Origin: an uncultured Mailhella sp.
Lineage (GTDB): Bacteria > Desulfobacterota > Desulfovibrionia > Desulfovibrionales > Desulfovibrionaceae
NCBI GenBank assembly: GCA_910579055.1
Contig: CAJTSU010000035.1
Coordinates: 1 to 25,981, forward strand
Length of the DNA: 25,981 nt
Direction of reading: 5' to 3'
Positions 16,985 through 24,880 of the stretch are shown one piece after another. The translations under genes were made by a program, and so were the position numbers. The first letter of the stretch is position 1. Each line of letters starts with the position of its first letter. The notes beneath the pieces are model-generated. The model was not told where the DNA came from and searched no databases. It saw nothing but the letters and a program-made list of their open reading frames with translations.

Positions 16985-17875
16985 ATGTTCGGTTGTTCAG
17001 GGCTGCGCCTGTTGTGCCGTCTGCTCGTTGTCTCGTCCTTTTTCGGCTGCCTTGCGGCGTGTGACCGGACCTACCCGTCAAACGACTTTGAGGCGGCCAA
17101 AGAGGCGGCCAGGGAGCTGGATTGGGCGCAGAGCGCCCGTTTGCTTCAGCGTTATCTGCGCGATGAAATGGATGAAACCCGGCGTTGGGAGGCGTGGACG
17201 CTGCTTGCCCTGTCCCATGAACGTATGGGCGAACGGAGCTGGTTGGTGGAAACGCTGGAGAACATGCGCCACGAGTTTGAAAACAACCCTGAGCAACTGA
17301 AATGGGTGCTGCATGAATTGGGCACGACGTATGAAGCCATGCGCCTGTGGGACGAGGCTTCCGAAACATGGCTTCAGCTGCTGGATGTGGCGGAGCTTTC
17401 CGACCATGACGCCGCCCGCCTGTACGAGCATATGGGCTTGTATTATCAGCGCGGGCAAAAATTCGATATGGCTGAAGATATGTTCGGCATGGGGCTGGAG
17501 CACGCGGACACGGTGGCGCTCAAGGTTTCATGCCGTTATCAGATTGCCTATACCTATTACCTGCAGGACAGACGGGAAGAGGCGCTCGCTATGCTGGACG
17601 AGGTGCTGGCCGTGCCGGAACTGGCGGAACGCCTGAAGGAAGGCAGGCCGGAAGGCGCGGGAACTGTGCGGGCAGATGTTGTGCAGGAGAGCGAATTGCT
17701 TGGCCAGGCGCTGCTGCTTAAAGGGGATATTCTGGAGACGCTGGAAAAGAGGAAAGAGGCTCTTGCCTGTTTTGAGCTTGCAAAAACCTGGTATCCCAGC
17801 CCTGAAGTGGCACAGCGGCGCGAGGAACTGCTGCTTAAGAAGAAAAAGGTTACGCCGGTTATCCAGAGAAAGTAG
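16985..17875 (+). CDS. TPR-repeat lipoprotein downstream of gyrA
   Basis: A 296-aa envelope lipoprotein. Residues 1-26 are a lipoprotein signal ending in the lipobox LAAC, with C26 as the acylated residue and D27 after it. In E. coli, Asp at this position holds a lipoprotein in the inner membrane; whether that rule applies here is unknown. Residues about 35-290 form helical TPR-like repeats, with W-x-L-A and A-L-A-x-F spacing, which suggests a scaffold for protein contacts. Its partner is not evident. It starts three bases after gyrA and ends before a hairpin, so it is the third gene of the gyrase operon. The ribosome-binding site is weak (CGGAAG), consistent with coupling to gyrA translation. 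I do not recognise a specific function. Confidence 0.82.
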   Translation: MFGCSGLRLLCRLLVVSSFFGCLAACDRTYPSNDFEAAKEAARELDWAQSARLLQRYLRDEMDETRRWEAWTLLALSHERMGERSWLVETLENMRHEFENNPEQLKWVLHELGTTYEAMRLWDEASETWLQLLDVAELSDHDAARLYEHMGLYYQRGQKFDMAEDMFGMGLEHADTVALKVSCRYQIAYTYYLQDRREEALAMLDEVLAVPELAERLKEGRPEGAGTVRADVVQESELLGQALLLKGDILETLEKRKEALACFELAKTWYPSPEVAQRREELLLKKKKVTPVIQRK

Positions 17876-17930
17876 GGCACAGCCCCCGGCGGGCTGCCCG
17901 GACTTTCCGTCAGGCTGTTTGGCGGTGTGG

Positions 17931-17956
17931 ACGCCGCGAAGCGGCGTTTGTCATCA
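17931..17956 (+). terminator. Hairpin after the gyrase operon, with AAGCGG-TTGTCATCA motif copy 2
   Basis: ACGCCGC-GAA-GCGGCGT (17931-17947) is a perfect 7-bp stem followed by TTGTCATCA, in the convergent gap between the TPR gene and sfsA. AAGCGG-CGT-TTGTCATCA (17939-17956) is the second copy of the recurring motif and runs into the sfsA stop codon. The T-tract is poor, so intrinsic termination would be modest. Confidence 0.55.
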
Positions 17957-18724
17957 CGGTTCCATGACAGAGCCAGGCGTTTCCTTCCGTTTCTGCGCCA
18001 GGGGCAGGGTGCGATCATAAAAAATGCCTGCTTCTGTCACGCGCGCGACAACGGCATGGACTTCCACGCCCCGCGCGACGGCATCATAAAAGGCGGCGGC
18101 GTAGGCGGGGTCAATGTATTCCGCCGGGCCGAAGCAGGAGCCATCCGGGCGCTGAACCAGATACAGCATCGCCGCGCGGCAGCCTTCCCTTACCATACGA
18201 ATCAGGGTACCCAGATGTTTTTCACCTCGGGCAGTGACCGCGTCGGGAAAGGCCGCGACGCCGTCTTCCACCAGGGTGACATTCTTGCACTCCACCCAAA
18301 GCGGAGGAAGGGAGGCGTCGGAGCGGGTGAAAAGACCGTCCAGACGGCTTTCCCCGCAGACAGCCTCACGTTTGAATCCGTCATATCCCGCCGTCCAGGG
18401 AAGGAGATGCGCCCTGAACGCGGCTTCAAGAAAACGATTGGGCAGGGACGTATTGACTCCCGCCCAGAAGAAGGATCCGGGCATGGCGCCGGGCTGCCCG
18501 ATGCCCTCCACGGTCCAGGCCAGCTTGCGCTTGGGGTTGGCCGCCGGGGACAGCAAGACAGGCGCGTCGGGCCGCAGCATGCCCAGCATGGAGCCCGTGT
18601 TGTTGGTATGAGCGGTGATGATTTCACCGTCCAGTTCCGCGATAACGAAGAAGCGTTTCTCCCTGCGGATGAAACGCGCGGTACGGCAACCGGGGGGGAA
18701 AGGCAGAAGGGGGGCGGGGGTCAA
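17954..18724 (-). CDS. sfsA: SfsA family DNA/RNA nuclease (sugar fermentation stimulation protein)
   Basis: A 256-aa SfsA homologue; E. coli SfsA is 234 aa. Family hallmarks are HTNNTGSM (39-46), S-R-L-D (126-129), VECKNVTL (144-151) and FPDAVTARGEKH (159-170). D129, E145 and K147 form the PD-(D/E)xK-like nuclease site. SfsA was named for an effect on maltose genes; a nuclease role is now the usual family annotation, but its cellular role is uncertain. The start is a TTG (complement of 18722-18724) chosen because AAGGAG lies six bases upstream and the conserved region starts soon after. An ATG at 18790 would add 22 residues with no family similarity. It is transcribed against the gyrase operon and divergently from the aminotransferase. 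Confidence 0.92.
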   Translation of the reverse strand: MTPAPLLPFPPGCRTARFIRREKRFFVIAELDGEIITAHTNNTGSMLGMLRPDAPVLLSPAANPKRKLAWTVEGIGQPGAMPGSFFWAGVNTSLPNRFLEAAFRAHLLPWTAGYDGFKREAVCGESRLDGLFTRSDASLPPLWVECKNVTLVEDGVAAFPDAVTARGEKHLGTLIRMVREGCRAAMLYLVQRPDGSCFGPAEYIDPAYAAAFYDAVARGVEVHAVVARVTEAGIFYDRTLPLAQKRKETPGSVMEP

Positions 18725-18808
18725 TTTACACTCCTTGGGGAAACTGCTACCGTTGCAGGGACAGCCGCGGGCGGCGCCAGCATGGAACAAGATTGATGCG
18801 GAGGCAAG

Positions 18809-18860
18809 ATGCCGTAAAGCGGATTTGTCATCATTCTGAATATCCGCTTTTTTTCGGCAT
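18809..18860 (+). terminator. Two-tier hairpin with T7 run between sfsA and the aminotransferase gene (includes TTGTCATCA motif copy 3)
   Basis: An outer stem ATGCCG/CGGCAT (18809-18814, 18855-18860) encloses a perfect 9-bp stem AAAGCGGAT/ATCCGCTTT (18816-18824, 18842-18850), with a T run at 18848-18854. On the + strand it looks like an intrinsic terminator or attenuator 36 bases before the aminotransferase start codon. The loop contains TTGTCATCA (motif 18817-18833). Confidence 0.6.
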
Positions 18861-18895
18861 GAGGCCGAAACCCACAGGAAGTGAACGAGGAAGTT

Positions 18896-20068
18896 ATGAG
18901 ATTTTCACAGCGCATGAACCTGTTCAAACCTTCCGCGACTCTGGCCCTGAATGACAGAGTGCTTGAACTGCGTTCACAGGGAGTGGAGATTGCCAATCTT
19001 GTGGTCGGCGATCCCGATTTCAATACGCCGGATCATATCAAAGACGCCGCGAAACGGGCGCTGGACGAAAACCGCACGCACTATACGCCTGTCCCCGGCT
19101 GGAAGGAACTGCGCGAGGCGGTGCTCAGCTATCTTGGGCGCGTTTATGGACTGGAAGCCGAAATCGGGAATGTGGCGGTCAGCACCGGAGGCAAGCAGGC
19201 GTTGTTCAATGTGCTGATGTGCGTTGTTGACCCCGGGGACGAGGTGATCATTCCTGTTCCCTACTGGACGAGCTATCCTGATATGGTGGCTCTGGCCGGG
19301 GCCGTTCCTGTATTTGCCCCTTCGCCCGCGTCGCGCGGCTTCCGCATCACGCCGGAAGATCTGGAAAAGGCCCGGACGCCCAAAAGCAGGGCGCTGATGC
19401 TCAATTCTCCCTCCAATCCCACGGGCGTGGCCTATACCGCCGAAGAAACGGAAGCCATTCTTGAATGGGCGGCGCGGCACGATGTTTTTGTTATTGCCGA
19501 TGAGGTGTATGATCAACTGGTATACCCCCCCGCGGAACGGGCCGGTGCCTGCCTGTGGTGGAAAAAGCATCCTGAAAGCGTGGCTGTGGTCAATGCGTTG
19601 TCCAAAAGTTTTGCCATGACGGGCTGGCGTATGGGGTATACCCTGGCTCACGCGGATTTGATCAAGCAGTGCATGAAAGTGCAGAGCCAGGTGACCTCCA
19701 ACCCCTGTTCCATTGCCCAGGCCGCGTCCGCGGCGGCGCTGGAAGGGGATTTTGGCGAAATGGCCGCCATGCGCGAGGCGTTTATGCGCCGCAGAGATAT
19801 GGCCTATGCGGAAATTTCCTCCTGGGAGGGCGTGATTTGCCCTTGCCCTGAGGGAGCGTTTTATCTTTTTCCCGATGTAAGCGCCCTGTTCAATGCAAAA
19901 ATGCCTGATGACGCCGCCTTTTGCCGTTATCTTCTGGATGAAGCCCGCGTCGCGGTCATGCCGGGGGCTGCTTTCGGTGATCCGCGTTGCGTGCGCTTCT
20001 CCTACTCTGTGGCGGATGAAGTGCTCAAATCCGCGCTTCATCGTGTTAAAAAGGCTTTGTATGCCTAA
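18896..20068 (+). CDS. Class I pyridoxal-phosphate aminotransferase, probable aspartate aminotransferase
   Basis: A 390-aa PLP enzyme that probably moves an amino group between aspartate and 2-oxoglutarate. Signatures are N174 in SPSNPTG, D202 and Y205 in ADEVYD, the PLP lysine K237 in ALSKSFAMTGWR, R245, and the carboxylate-binding arginine R367 in VRFSY. The spacing and the SKSFAMTGWRMGY wording fit the bacterial/thermophile-type (Ib) aspartate aminotransferases; a role on other amino acids cannot be ruled out. The ATG at 18896 is preferred over the GTG at 18881 because GAGGAAG lies at proper distance, while the GTG directly abuts an AGGAA. pgi begins 15 bases after its stop, so the two form an operon. 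Confidence 0.88.
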   Translation: MRFSQRMNLFKPSATLALNDRVLELRSQGVEIANLVVGDPDFNTPDHIKDAAKRALDENRTHYTPVPGWKELREAVLSYLGRVYGLEAEIGNVAVSTGGKQALFNVLMCVVDPGDEVIIPVPYWTSYPDMVALAGAVPVFAPSPASRGFRITPEDLEKARTPKSRALMLNSPSNPTGVAYTAEETEAILEWAARHDVFVIADEVYDQLVYPPAERAGACLWWKKHPESVAVVNALSKSFAMTGWRMGYTLAHADLIKQCMKVQSQVTSNPCSIAQAASAAALEGDFGEMAAMREAFMRRRDMAYAEISSWEGVICPCPEGAFYLFPDVSALFNAKMPDDAAFCRYLLDEARVAVMPGAAFGDPRCVRFSYSVADEVLKSALHRVKKALYA

Positions 20069-20083
20069 TGATGGAGGTTGTTC

Positions 20084-21439
20084 ATGTCTGAAAAGAGCGC
20101 CATTCTTGACTGTTCTCATGCCTTTCCTTCCTTGCCCGACACTGATCCGCATGGGGAGCGGGCGGCGCAGCTTGCCGCCCGCCTGGTAAAGGAAAGCGAT
20201 CACCTGCCGTTTTTGACCATGCCCTATGCCTGGGATTTGAGCCTTAAATTGCGGGGGCATGCGGAATTTCTGCGCAGTTTTAAGCATATGCTGCTTCTCG
20301 GGATCGGGGGATCAGCCCTGGGCGCGCGGGCGCTGCAAAAGGCTTTTGCCCCCGCTCAGGACAGGCCCGGATATGAAGGCCCGTGGCTGTGGATTGCCGA
20401 CAATCTGGATGAGGCGGCGTTCTCGGCCATGCTGGACAAACTTCCCGCGGAAGAGACTCTGGTGGTGGTGGTCAGCAAGTCCGGCGGCACGCTGGAAACA
20501 GCGGCTCAGTATCTGGCCGTGCTGCCCTGGCTGAAAAAGCGTCTTCCCGCTACCTGGCAGGAGCATCTGTTCATGGTAACTGATGCGCAAAAGGGTTTTC
20601 TGCGCGACGAAACAGACGCCGCCTTTCTGCGGTCCCTGCCTGTGCCGGAACATCTGGGCGGACGTTATTCCGTACTCTCCGCCGTGGGGCTTGTGCCCGC
20701 GCTCTTTCTCGGCATCAACTGGGCGGCGCTGCTGGACGGCGGATGTACGCTGGGGCGTGAGCTTCTGGAAAAGGCGTCTTCTGACCCCGCAGCTTTTGCC
20801 AGCCACCCCGCGTGGAAAATAGCCTCCTGGGCGGCGTACTGGGCTGAACACGGCAAGGGGCAACTCATCAATTTCTGCTATGAACCGGCCCTGGCCTCCT
20901 TCGGCCCCTGGTTTTGCCAGCTCTGGGCGGAAAGCCTGGGAAAGAACGGCAAGGGCAGCATGCCCATTTCCGCTGTGGGCGCGACTGATCAGCATTCCCT
21001 TCTTCAGATGTTTTTGCAGGGGCCCGCAGACAAGGCCTGCCTCTTTCTCGGCAGACAGAGCGCTGCGCGCAAGGACGGGGAGATCCGCCTTGACAAGGAA
21101 CAGCGCGAGCCGTGGACATGGCTGTCGGGTCTTTCTCTGGATGAAATATTCAGAGCAGAGGCTATGGCTACGCAAATGTCGCTGGAACGGGCGGGAATGC
21201 CCCTGATTTCCCTTGAACTGCCGGAAGCCTCCCCCTGGCAGGCCGGACGCCTTATCGTCCTGCTTGAGGCTGCTACGCTGCTTACAGGCTGGCTGCTCGA
21301 CATCAATCCGCTGGATCAACCGGCGGTAGAGGAGGGCAAGCGTTTGGCGCGGGCCAGACTTGGAGCGGGCGGGGCGGAAGACGAACGGCGTATTCTTGAG
21401 GAATTTGCCGCGCGGCCTCGCGCGATTCTGGAATTTTGA
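20084..21439 (+). CDS. pgi: Glucose-6-phosphate isomerase
   Basis: A 451-aa cytoplasmic enzyme that interconverts glucose-6-phosphate and fructose-6-phosphate. The SIS-domain phosphate loop is visible as GIGGSALG, then VVVSKSGGTLET. The first Pgi signature is EHLGGRYSVLSAVGLVP. The second appears as NPLDQPAVEEGKR, a form found in the shorter bacterial/archaeal Pgi group rather than the 550-aa E. coli type, and the length agrees. The ATG at 20084 has GGAGG six bases upstream; a TTG six bases earlier in frame is rejected. It is the middle gene of an aminotransferase-pgi-kinase series. Confidence 0.95.
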   Translation: MSEKSAILDCSHAFPSLPDTDPHGERAAQLAARLVKESDHLPFLTMPYAWDLSLKLRGHAEFLRSFKHMLLLGIGGSALGARALQKAFAPAQDRPGYEGPWLWIADNLDEAAFSAMLDKLPAEETLVVVVSKSGGTLETAAQYLAVLPWLKKRLPATWQEHLFMVTDAQKGFLRDETDAAFLRSLPVPEHLGGRYSVLSAVGLVPALFLGINWAALLDGGCTLGRELLEKASSDPAAFASHPAWKIASWAAYWAEHGKGQLINFCYEPALASFGPWFCQLWAESLGKNGKGSMPISAVGATDQHSLLQMFLQGPADKACLFLGRQSAARKDGEIRLDKEQREPWTWLSGLSLDEIFRAEAMATQMSLERAGMPLISLELPEASPWQAGRLIVLLEAATLLTGWLLDINPLDQPAVEEGKRLARARLGAGGAEDERRILEEFAARPRAILEF

Positions 21440-21443
21440 CCGG

Positions 21444-21469
21444 ATTCCGCCTGAATGTTCAGGCGGAAT
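21444..21469 (+). other. Hairpin between pgi and the histidine kinase gene
   Basis: Two perfect 12-base arms (ATTCCGCCTGAA and its complement) are separated by only two bases, in a 46-bp gap between the pgi stop and the kinase GTG. No T-tract follows, so read-through is likely. It may tune the kinase level or stabilise the upstream mRNA. Confidence 0.55.
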
Positions 21470-21485
21470 TCCGAATGGAGCACGC

Positions 21486-23000
21486 GTGTTTAAGCGCAAG
21501 AGCAAACAGCAACAAGCCGAACAGAGCTCCCGCTACCTGCCGTTTGGGCTGGCCCGCTTTTTTTCCTGGTTTTTTCTGCTGCTTGTTCTTGCCAGCAGTG
21601 TTTTCCTCTCATTGTTCATCGCTCGCGCCACAACAAGCACGCTCCTGGATAGTCAGGAAGATTATGCCCTGCTTCTGGCAGAGAATCTGGGCAAGCAGAT
21701 ATTCAACCGCTTCACGCTGCCTGTTACGGTGGCATCCGGAAGGGTAAAACTTGGAGATCCTGAACAATACCGCCTGCTTGATGAAATAATTCGCTCGTTG
21801 TTGCATGGGTTGCGGGTGGAAAGCATCCGTATTTTCAACAATGAATATGCAGTGACCTATTCCACAGATAAAAATGAAGTGCGAAGGACGGATCTGTATA
21901 CGCAGGGCGTGCCGGAAATTTTTCAGGGTAAGCACCATCATTTTGATGTGCTCTCTACCATGTCGTATTTTCAGGCCATGCTGCGACCTCGCCTCGCGGA
22001 GGGAAGTTTTCAGCTAAGGACGATATATCCACTTAAAATAAATCAGGAATTATACCCCAATCTCAGTGAGGAAGACGCCGCCACGGTGCTGGGAGCCCTG
22101 GAAGTCATCCAGGATGTGAGCAACCATTATCAGATTTCCATACGCAACCAATGGCTGATTATGGGGGGATTTCTCGTATCCAGCCTTGTCCTGTTTACGC
22201 TGCTTCATGTGGTGGCGCGCAAGGCGGAAAAAGTCATTGCCGAACGCATGGAGCGCAACCTGCAACTTGAGGCTGAACTACACCAGAGTGAGAAACTGGC
22301 CAGCATGGGCCGCATGGTGGCCTCTATCGCCCATGAAATCCGTAATCCGCTGGGTATCATCCGATCCAGCGCGGAGTTTTTGCTGCGCCGGGAAAAATCC
22401 GTGGAGGATTCCAGCCGTCCGATTCTTGAGGCCATTTATGATGAATCCTGCCGCCTGGGGTCAACGGTCAACGACTTTCTTGATTATGCCAGACCTCGCC
22501 AACCTCGCAGAGATGTGGTCAACATGACCGATGTGGCGCACAAGGCATTCAGTTTTCTGAGCGGAGAATTCCACCGCCAGAATGTGGAGCTTGCAGACGA
22601 TCTTCCGGAATCTCTGCCTACGCTGGGAGATGATGACCTTTTGTACCGGGCAGTGTATAATGTCCTGGTAAATGCCCTTCAGGCGATAGGGGAACAGGGG
22701 CGTGTTGTTGTGCAAGGGCAGGTGCGCGAGGACGGGCAAACCATATTTGAAGTGATGGACAGCGGGCCGGGTTTTGCCGATTATTGTCTCAAAGCCCTGG
22801 ATCCTTTTTATACGACGAAAGACAATGGAACCGGGCTTGGGCTTCCTATTGTCCAAAGCATCATTACTTCGCATGGAGGAAGGCTTGAACTGGAAAACAG
22901 CAGAGAAGGCGGAGCGCTGATCCGCTTTGTTCTTCCCGGGGTGAACCTTCCTCCTTTAATTGAGGCGGGGCAGACTTCCCACCCTTCCCGGGAGCATTGA
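21486..23000 (+). CDS. Membrane-bound sensor histidine kinase (NtrB/ZraS type)
   Basis: A 504-aa two-component sensor. One membrane helix (about 24-46) and a second (about 222-244) flank a sensor of about 175 residues outside the membrane, which I do not recognise as a named domain. No clear HAMP is seen; a coiled linker (246-268) leads to the H-box with H283 in SIAHEIRNPLG. The ATPase part has the N-box YRAVYNVLVNALQAI (N396), G1 DSGPG (425-429), F-box DPFYTTK (439-445) and G2 GTGLGL (448-453). The GTG at 21486 is chosen for GGAG five bases upstream and because the first helix follows; earlier in-frame codons run into pgi. Its partner is probably the sigma-54 regulator 274 bp downstream. The signal is unknown. 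Confidence 0.9.
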   Translation: MFKRKSKQQQAEQSSRYLPFGLARFFSWFFLLLVLASSVFLSLFIARATTSTLLDSQEDYALLLAENLGKQIFNRFTLPVTVASGRVKLGDPEQYRLLDEIIRSLLHGLRVESIRIFNNEYAVTYSTDKNEVRRTDLYTQGVPEIFQGKHHHFDVLSTMSYFQAMLRPRLAEGSFQLRTIYPLKINQELYPNLSEEDAATVLGALEVIQDVSNHYQISIRNQWLIMGGFLVSSLVLFTLLHVVARKAEKVIAERMERNLQLEAELHQSEKLASMGRMVASIAHEIRNPLGIIRSSAEFLLRREKSVEDSSRPILEAIYDESCRLGSTVNDFLDYARPRQPRRDVVNMTDVAHKAFSFLSGEFHRQNVELADDLPESLPTLGDDDLLYRAVYNVLVNALQAIGEQGRVVVQGQVREDGQTIFEVMDSGPGFADYCLKALDPFYTTKDNGTGLGLPIVQSIITSHGGRLELENSREGGALIRFVLPGVNLPPLIEAGQTSHPSREH

Positions 23001-23035
23001 TTGAGCTTCAATATAGTCAGCGAACTCGCTAACTC

Positions 23036-23096
23036 CTACTCCCAGCATGGAATGCTGCGGAGCAGGGGGCGTCAGTCGCAAGCCCGGCGCGGCGGC
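23036..23096 (+). repeat. Hairpin-plus-tail intergenic repeat, copy B
   Basis: A 12-bp stem with one mismatch and one bulge (23036-23048 with 23052-23065, GGA loop) is followed by a tail that matches copy A (168-208) at 35 of 41 positions in 23056-23096. The stem is kept although its sequence differs, including a G-C pair in copy A that is C-G here. It lies in the 274-bp gap between kinase and response regulator. That gap also has AGCGA-AC-TCGCT (23020-23031). Confidence 0.75.
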
Positions 23097-23121
23097 ATAG
23101 CCGGGTTCGCTCGCCGAAACC

Positions 23122-23139
23122 GCGCTTTTGGCAAAGCGC
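23122..23139 (+). other. Perfect 7-bp hairpin in the kinase-regulator gap
   Basis: GCGCTTT-TGGC-AAAGCGC, directly after the repeat tail. It may be part of the same repeat element or separately limit read-through from the kinase gene into the regulator gene. No T-tract follows. Confidence 0.45.
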
Positions 23140-23274
23140 TCCTGGAGAGTATTGCCTGCCTTTGTAGGCATTCCGGAGAGCGTACAGGCAGCGCGTCTCA
23201 AAAGTTGCCATCATGAAAAATGAAAGTTGATCTGGTTTACTGTCGGCCGGTCAAACTTTCAGGAGTAAACGGTT

Positions 23275-24654
23275 ATGAGTGAAAAATCCCGAATATTGAT
23301 TCTGGACGATGAAAAGAACTATCTGCTTGTGCTTGAGGCCTTGCTGAGCGATGCGGGATACGCCGTTACTCCCATCAATGATCCTGAAATGGCTGTTTCC
23401 TATTTGGAAGAGGCCGAGGTCGACGTCGTCATCACGGATATGAAAATGCCCAAGATGTCCGGCCTGGAAGTGCTTCAGCACGTCAAGCGCAATTCCCCGT
23501 CCATACCTGTGCTGATTATGACAGCCTTTGGTTCGATTGAGAGCGCTGTGGAAGTCATGAAATACGGTGCGTTCGATTATATTACAAAACCCTTTGCCAA
23601 TGACGAGTTGCTGCTTTCTGTCCACAATGCGGTGGAATTATCGCGCGCGCACCAGCAGTACCGAATTTTGCAGGAAAGCCTGGAAGAGCGTTACAGTACC
23701 CATCAGATCATAGGCAAGTCTCCTGCCATGCGTGAAACGCTGAGTATTGTTGATCGTGTCTCGGCAAGCCGCTCCACAGTCCTTATTACGGGTGAGTCAG
23801 GAACCGGAAAGGAACTTGTGGCCAGGGCTATTCATTTTTCGTCTCCTCGCAAGGATGAACCCTTTGTGGCGGTGAACTGTATGGCCTTCAACGCCGGAGT
23901 GCTGGAAAGCGAGCTTTTCGGGCACGAAAAGGGCTCATTTACCGGAGCCGTGGCCATGCGGCGCGGGCGCTTTGAGCAGGCGGATCGAGGAACGCTTTTT
24001 CTTGACGAAATAGGGGAATTGCCCTCCGATCTTCAAGTCAAACTTTTGCGTGTCTTGCAGGAACGCGTATTTGAACGGGTAGGGGGAACAGAGCCAGTCA
24101 AGGTGGATATCCGCATTGTTGCGGCAACGAATAAAGACTTGGCAAAAATGGTGGAAGAAGGGAGCTTTCGTGAAGATCTGTTCTATCGGCTTAATGTCGT
24201 ACAGATTCATATTCCCCCGTTACGCGAGCGCCGTGAGGATATTCCGCTGCTTGTCTCCCACTTCATTGCACAGATTGCGTCGGAAAACGGCATCCCTCCC
24301 AAAAGTTTCACTCAGGAAGCCCAAAACTACCTTTCCGGCTATGAATGGCCTGGGAATATCCGTCAGTTGCAAAATGTCATAGAACGCTGCATGGTGATGA
24401 TCCCCCGTGATGTGATCGATGTTGAAGACTTGCCGCCGGAAATTCGGGATGAAGAATCACAGTTCAAAAGCGCCGTGGATTTATTGCCTGTGGAACTCAA
24501 TCTGGCGGACACACTGGATAAGATTGAAGCGGCCCTGATTCGCCGGGCGTTGGTACGGTCTGACTTTGTTCAGGCTCATGCCGCTGATCTTTTGGGAATT
24601 TCCCGTAGCCTGATGCAGTATAAACTAAAGAAATACAATATCATCGGGCATTAG
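23275..24654 (+). CDS. NtrC-family sigma-54-dependent response regulator
   Basis: A 459-aa two-component regulator. The receiver domain (5-120) has D11 and D12, phospho-acceptor D55, T83 and K106. The AAA+ domain has Walker A GESGTGKE (173-180), GSFTGA (220-225) in place of the common GAFTGA, Walker B GTLFLDEIG (239-247), and arginine residues in SFREDLFYRL. A Fis-type DNA-binding helix-turn-helix lies near 430-455. The Ala-to-Ser change in the sigma-54 contact loop is known in functional family members, so it does not imply loss. AGGAG lies ten bases before the ATG. It probably takes phosphate from the kinase encoded just upstream. The target promoters are not in view; none of the nearby genes shows a -24/-12 site that I can support. 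Confidence 0.94.
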   Translation: MSEKSRILILDDEKNYLLVLEALLSDAGYAVTPINDPEMAVSYLEEAEVDVVITDMKMPKMSGLEVLQHVKRNSPSIPVLIMTAFGSIESAVEVMKYGAFDYITKPFANDELLLSVHNAVELSRAHQQYRILQESLEERYSTHQIIGKSPAMRETLSIVDRVSASRSTVLITGESGTGKELVARAIHFSSPRKDEPFVAVNCMAFNAGVLESELFGHEKGSFTGAVAMRRGRFEQADRGTLFLDEIGELPSDLQVKLLRVLQERVFERVGGTEPVKVDIRIVAATNKDLAKMVEEGSFREDLFYRLNVVQIHIPPLRERREDIPLLVSHFIAQIASENGIPPKSFTQEAQNYLSGYEWPGNIRQLQNVIERCMVMIPRDVIDVEDLPPEIRDEESQFKSAVDLLPVELNLADTLDKIEAALIRRALVRSDFVQAHAADLLGISRSLMQYKLKKYNIIGH

Positions 24655-24699
24655 AGCAGGTTAGATACCGCGGTAAAAATGCCTGTTCCGTACAGCGGC

Positions 24700-24739
24700 A
24701 AGAGGAGGAGATGTTTCATGTGAAACATCTCCTCCTCTT
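24700..24739. other. 40-bp perfect palindrome around parS site 1, possible terminator
   Basis: Two 19-base arms (24700-24718 and 24721-24739) are exactly complementary around a two-base centre. The inner 16 bp are parS; the outer parts are a GAGGAGGAG run and its complement. It starts 46 bases after the response regulator stop and ends in TTT, so as RNA it could also act as the transcription terminator. Confidence 0.65.
24712..24727. promoter_or_regulatory. parS centromere-like site 1
   Basis: TGTTTCATGTGAAACA differs from the conserved chromosomal parS (TGTTTCACGTGAAACA) only at the C of the central CG. ParB would load here and spread. A second site and parA lie within 330 bp, which supports the call. 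Confidence 0.85.
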
Positions 24740-24849
24740 TAAGGGCTTTAACCCGTCAAAGAGTAAAGCGCCTGCTACAGAGAACTATCCGCTATATGCG
24801 GGTGAGGGCAAACAAACATTCTGCACAAAAAACACCTTTCCTGTACACG

Positions 24850-24875
24850 AGAGCATTTCAATGACAAAATGCTCT
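24850..24875 (+). repeat. 26-bp inverted-repeat element, left copy
   Basis: AGAGCATTT and AAATGCTCT arms (9 bp, perfect) flank an 8-nt loop CAATGACA. The exact reverse complement is found at 25929-25954, on the other side of parA. Confidence 0.8.
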
Positions 24876-24880
24876 AACGA

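Noticed and set aside
18974..20287. 437-codon minus-strand frame opposite the aminotransferase
   Set aside because: The sense strand has every PLP-enzyme motif and a good ribosome-binding site.
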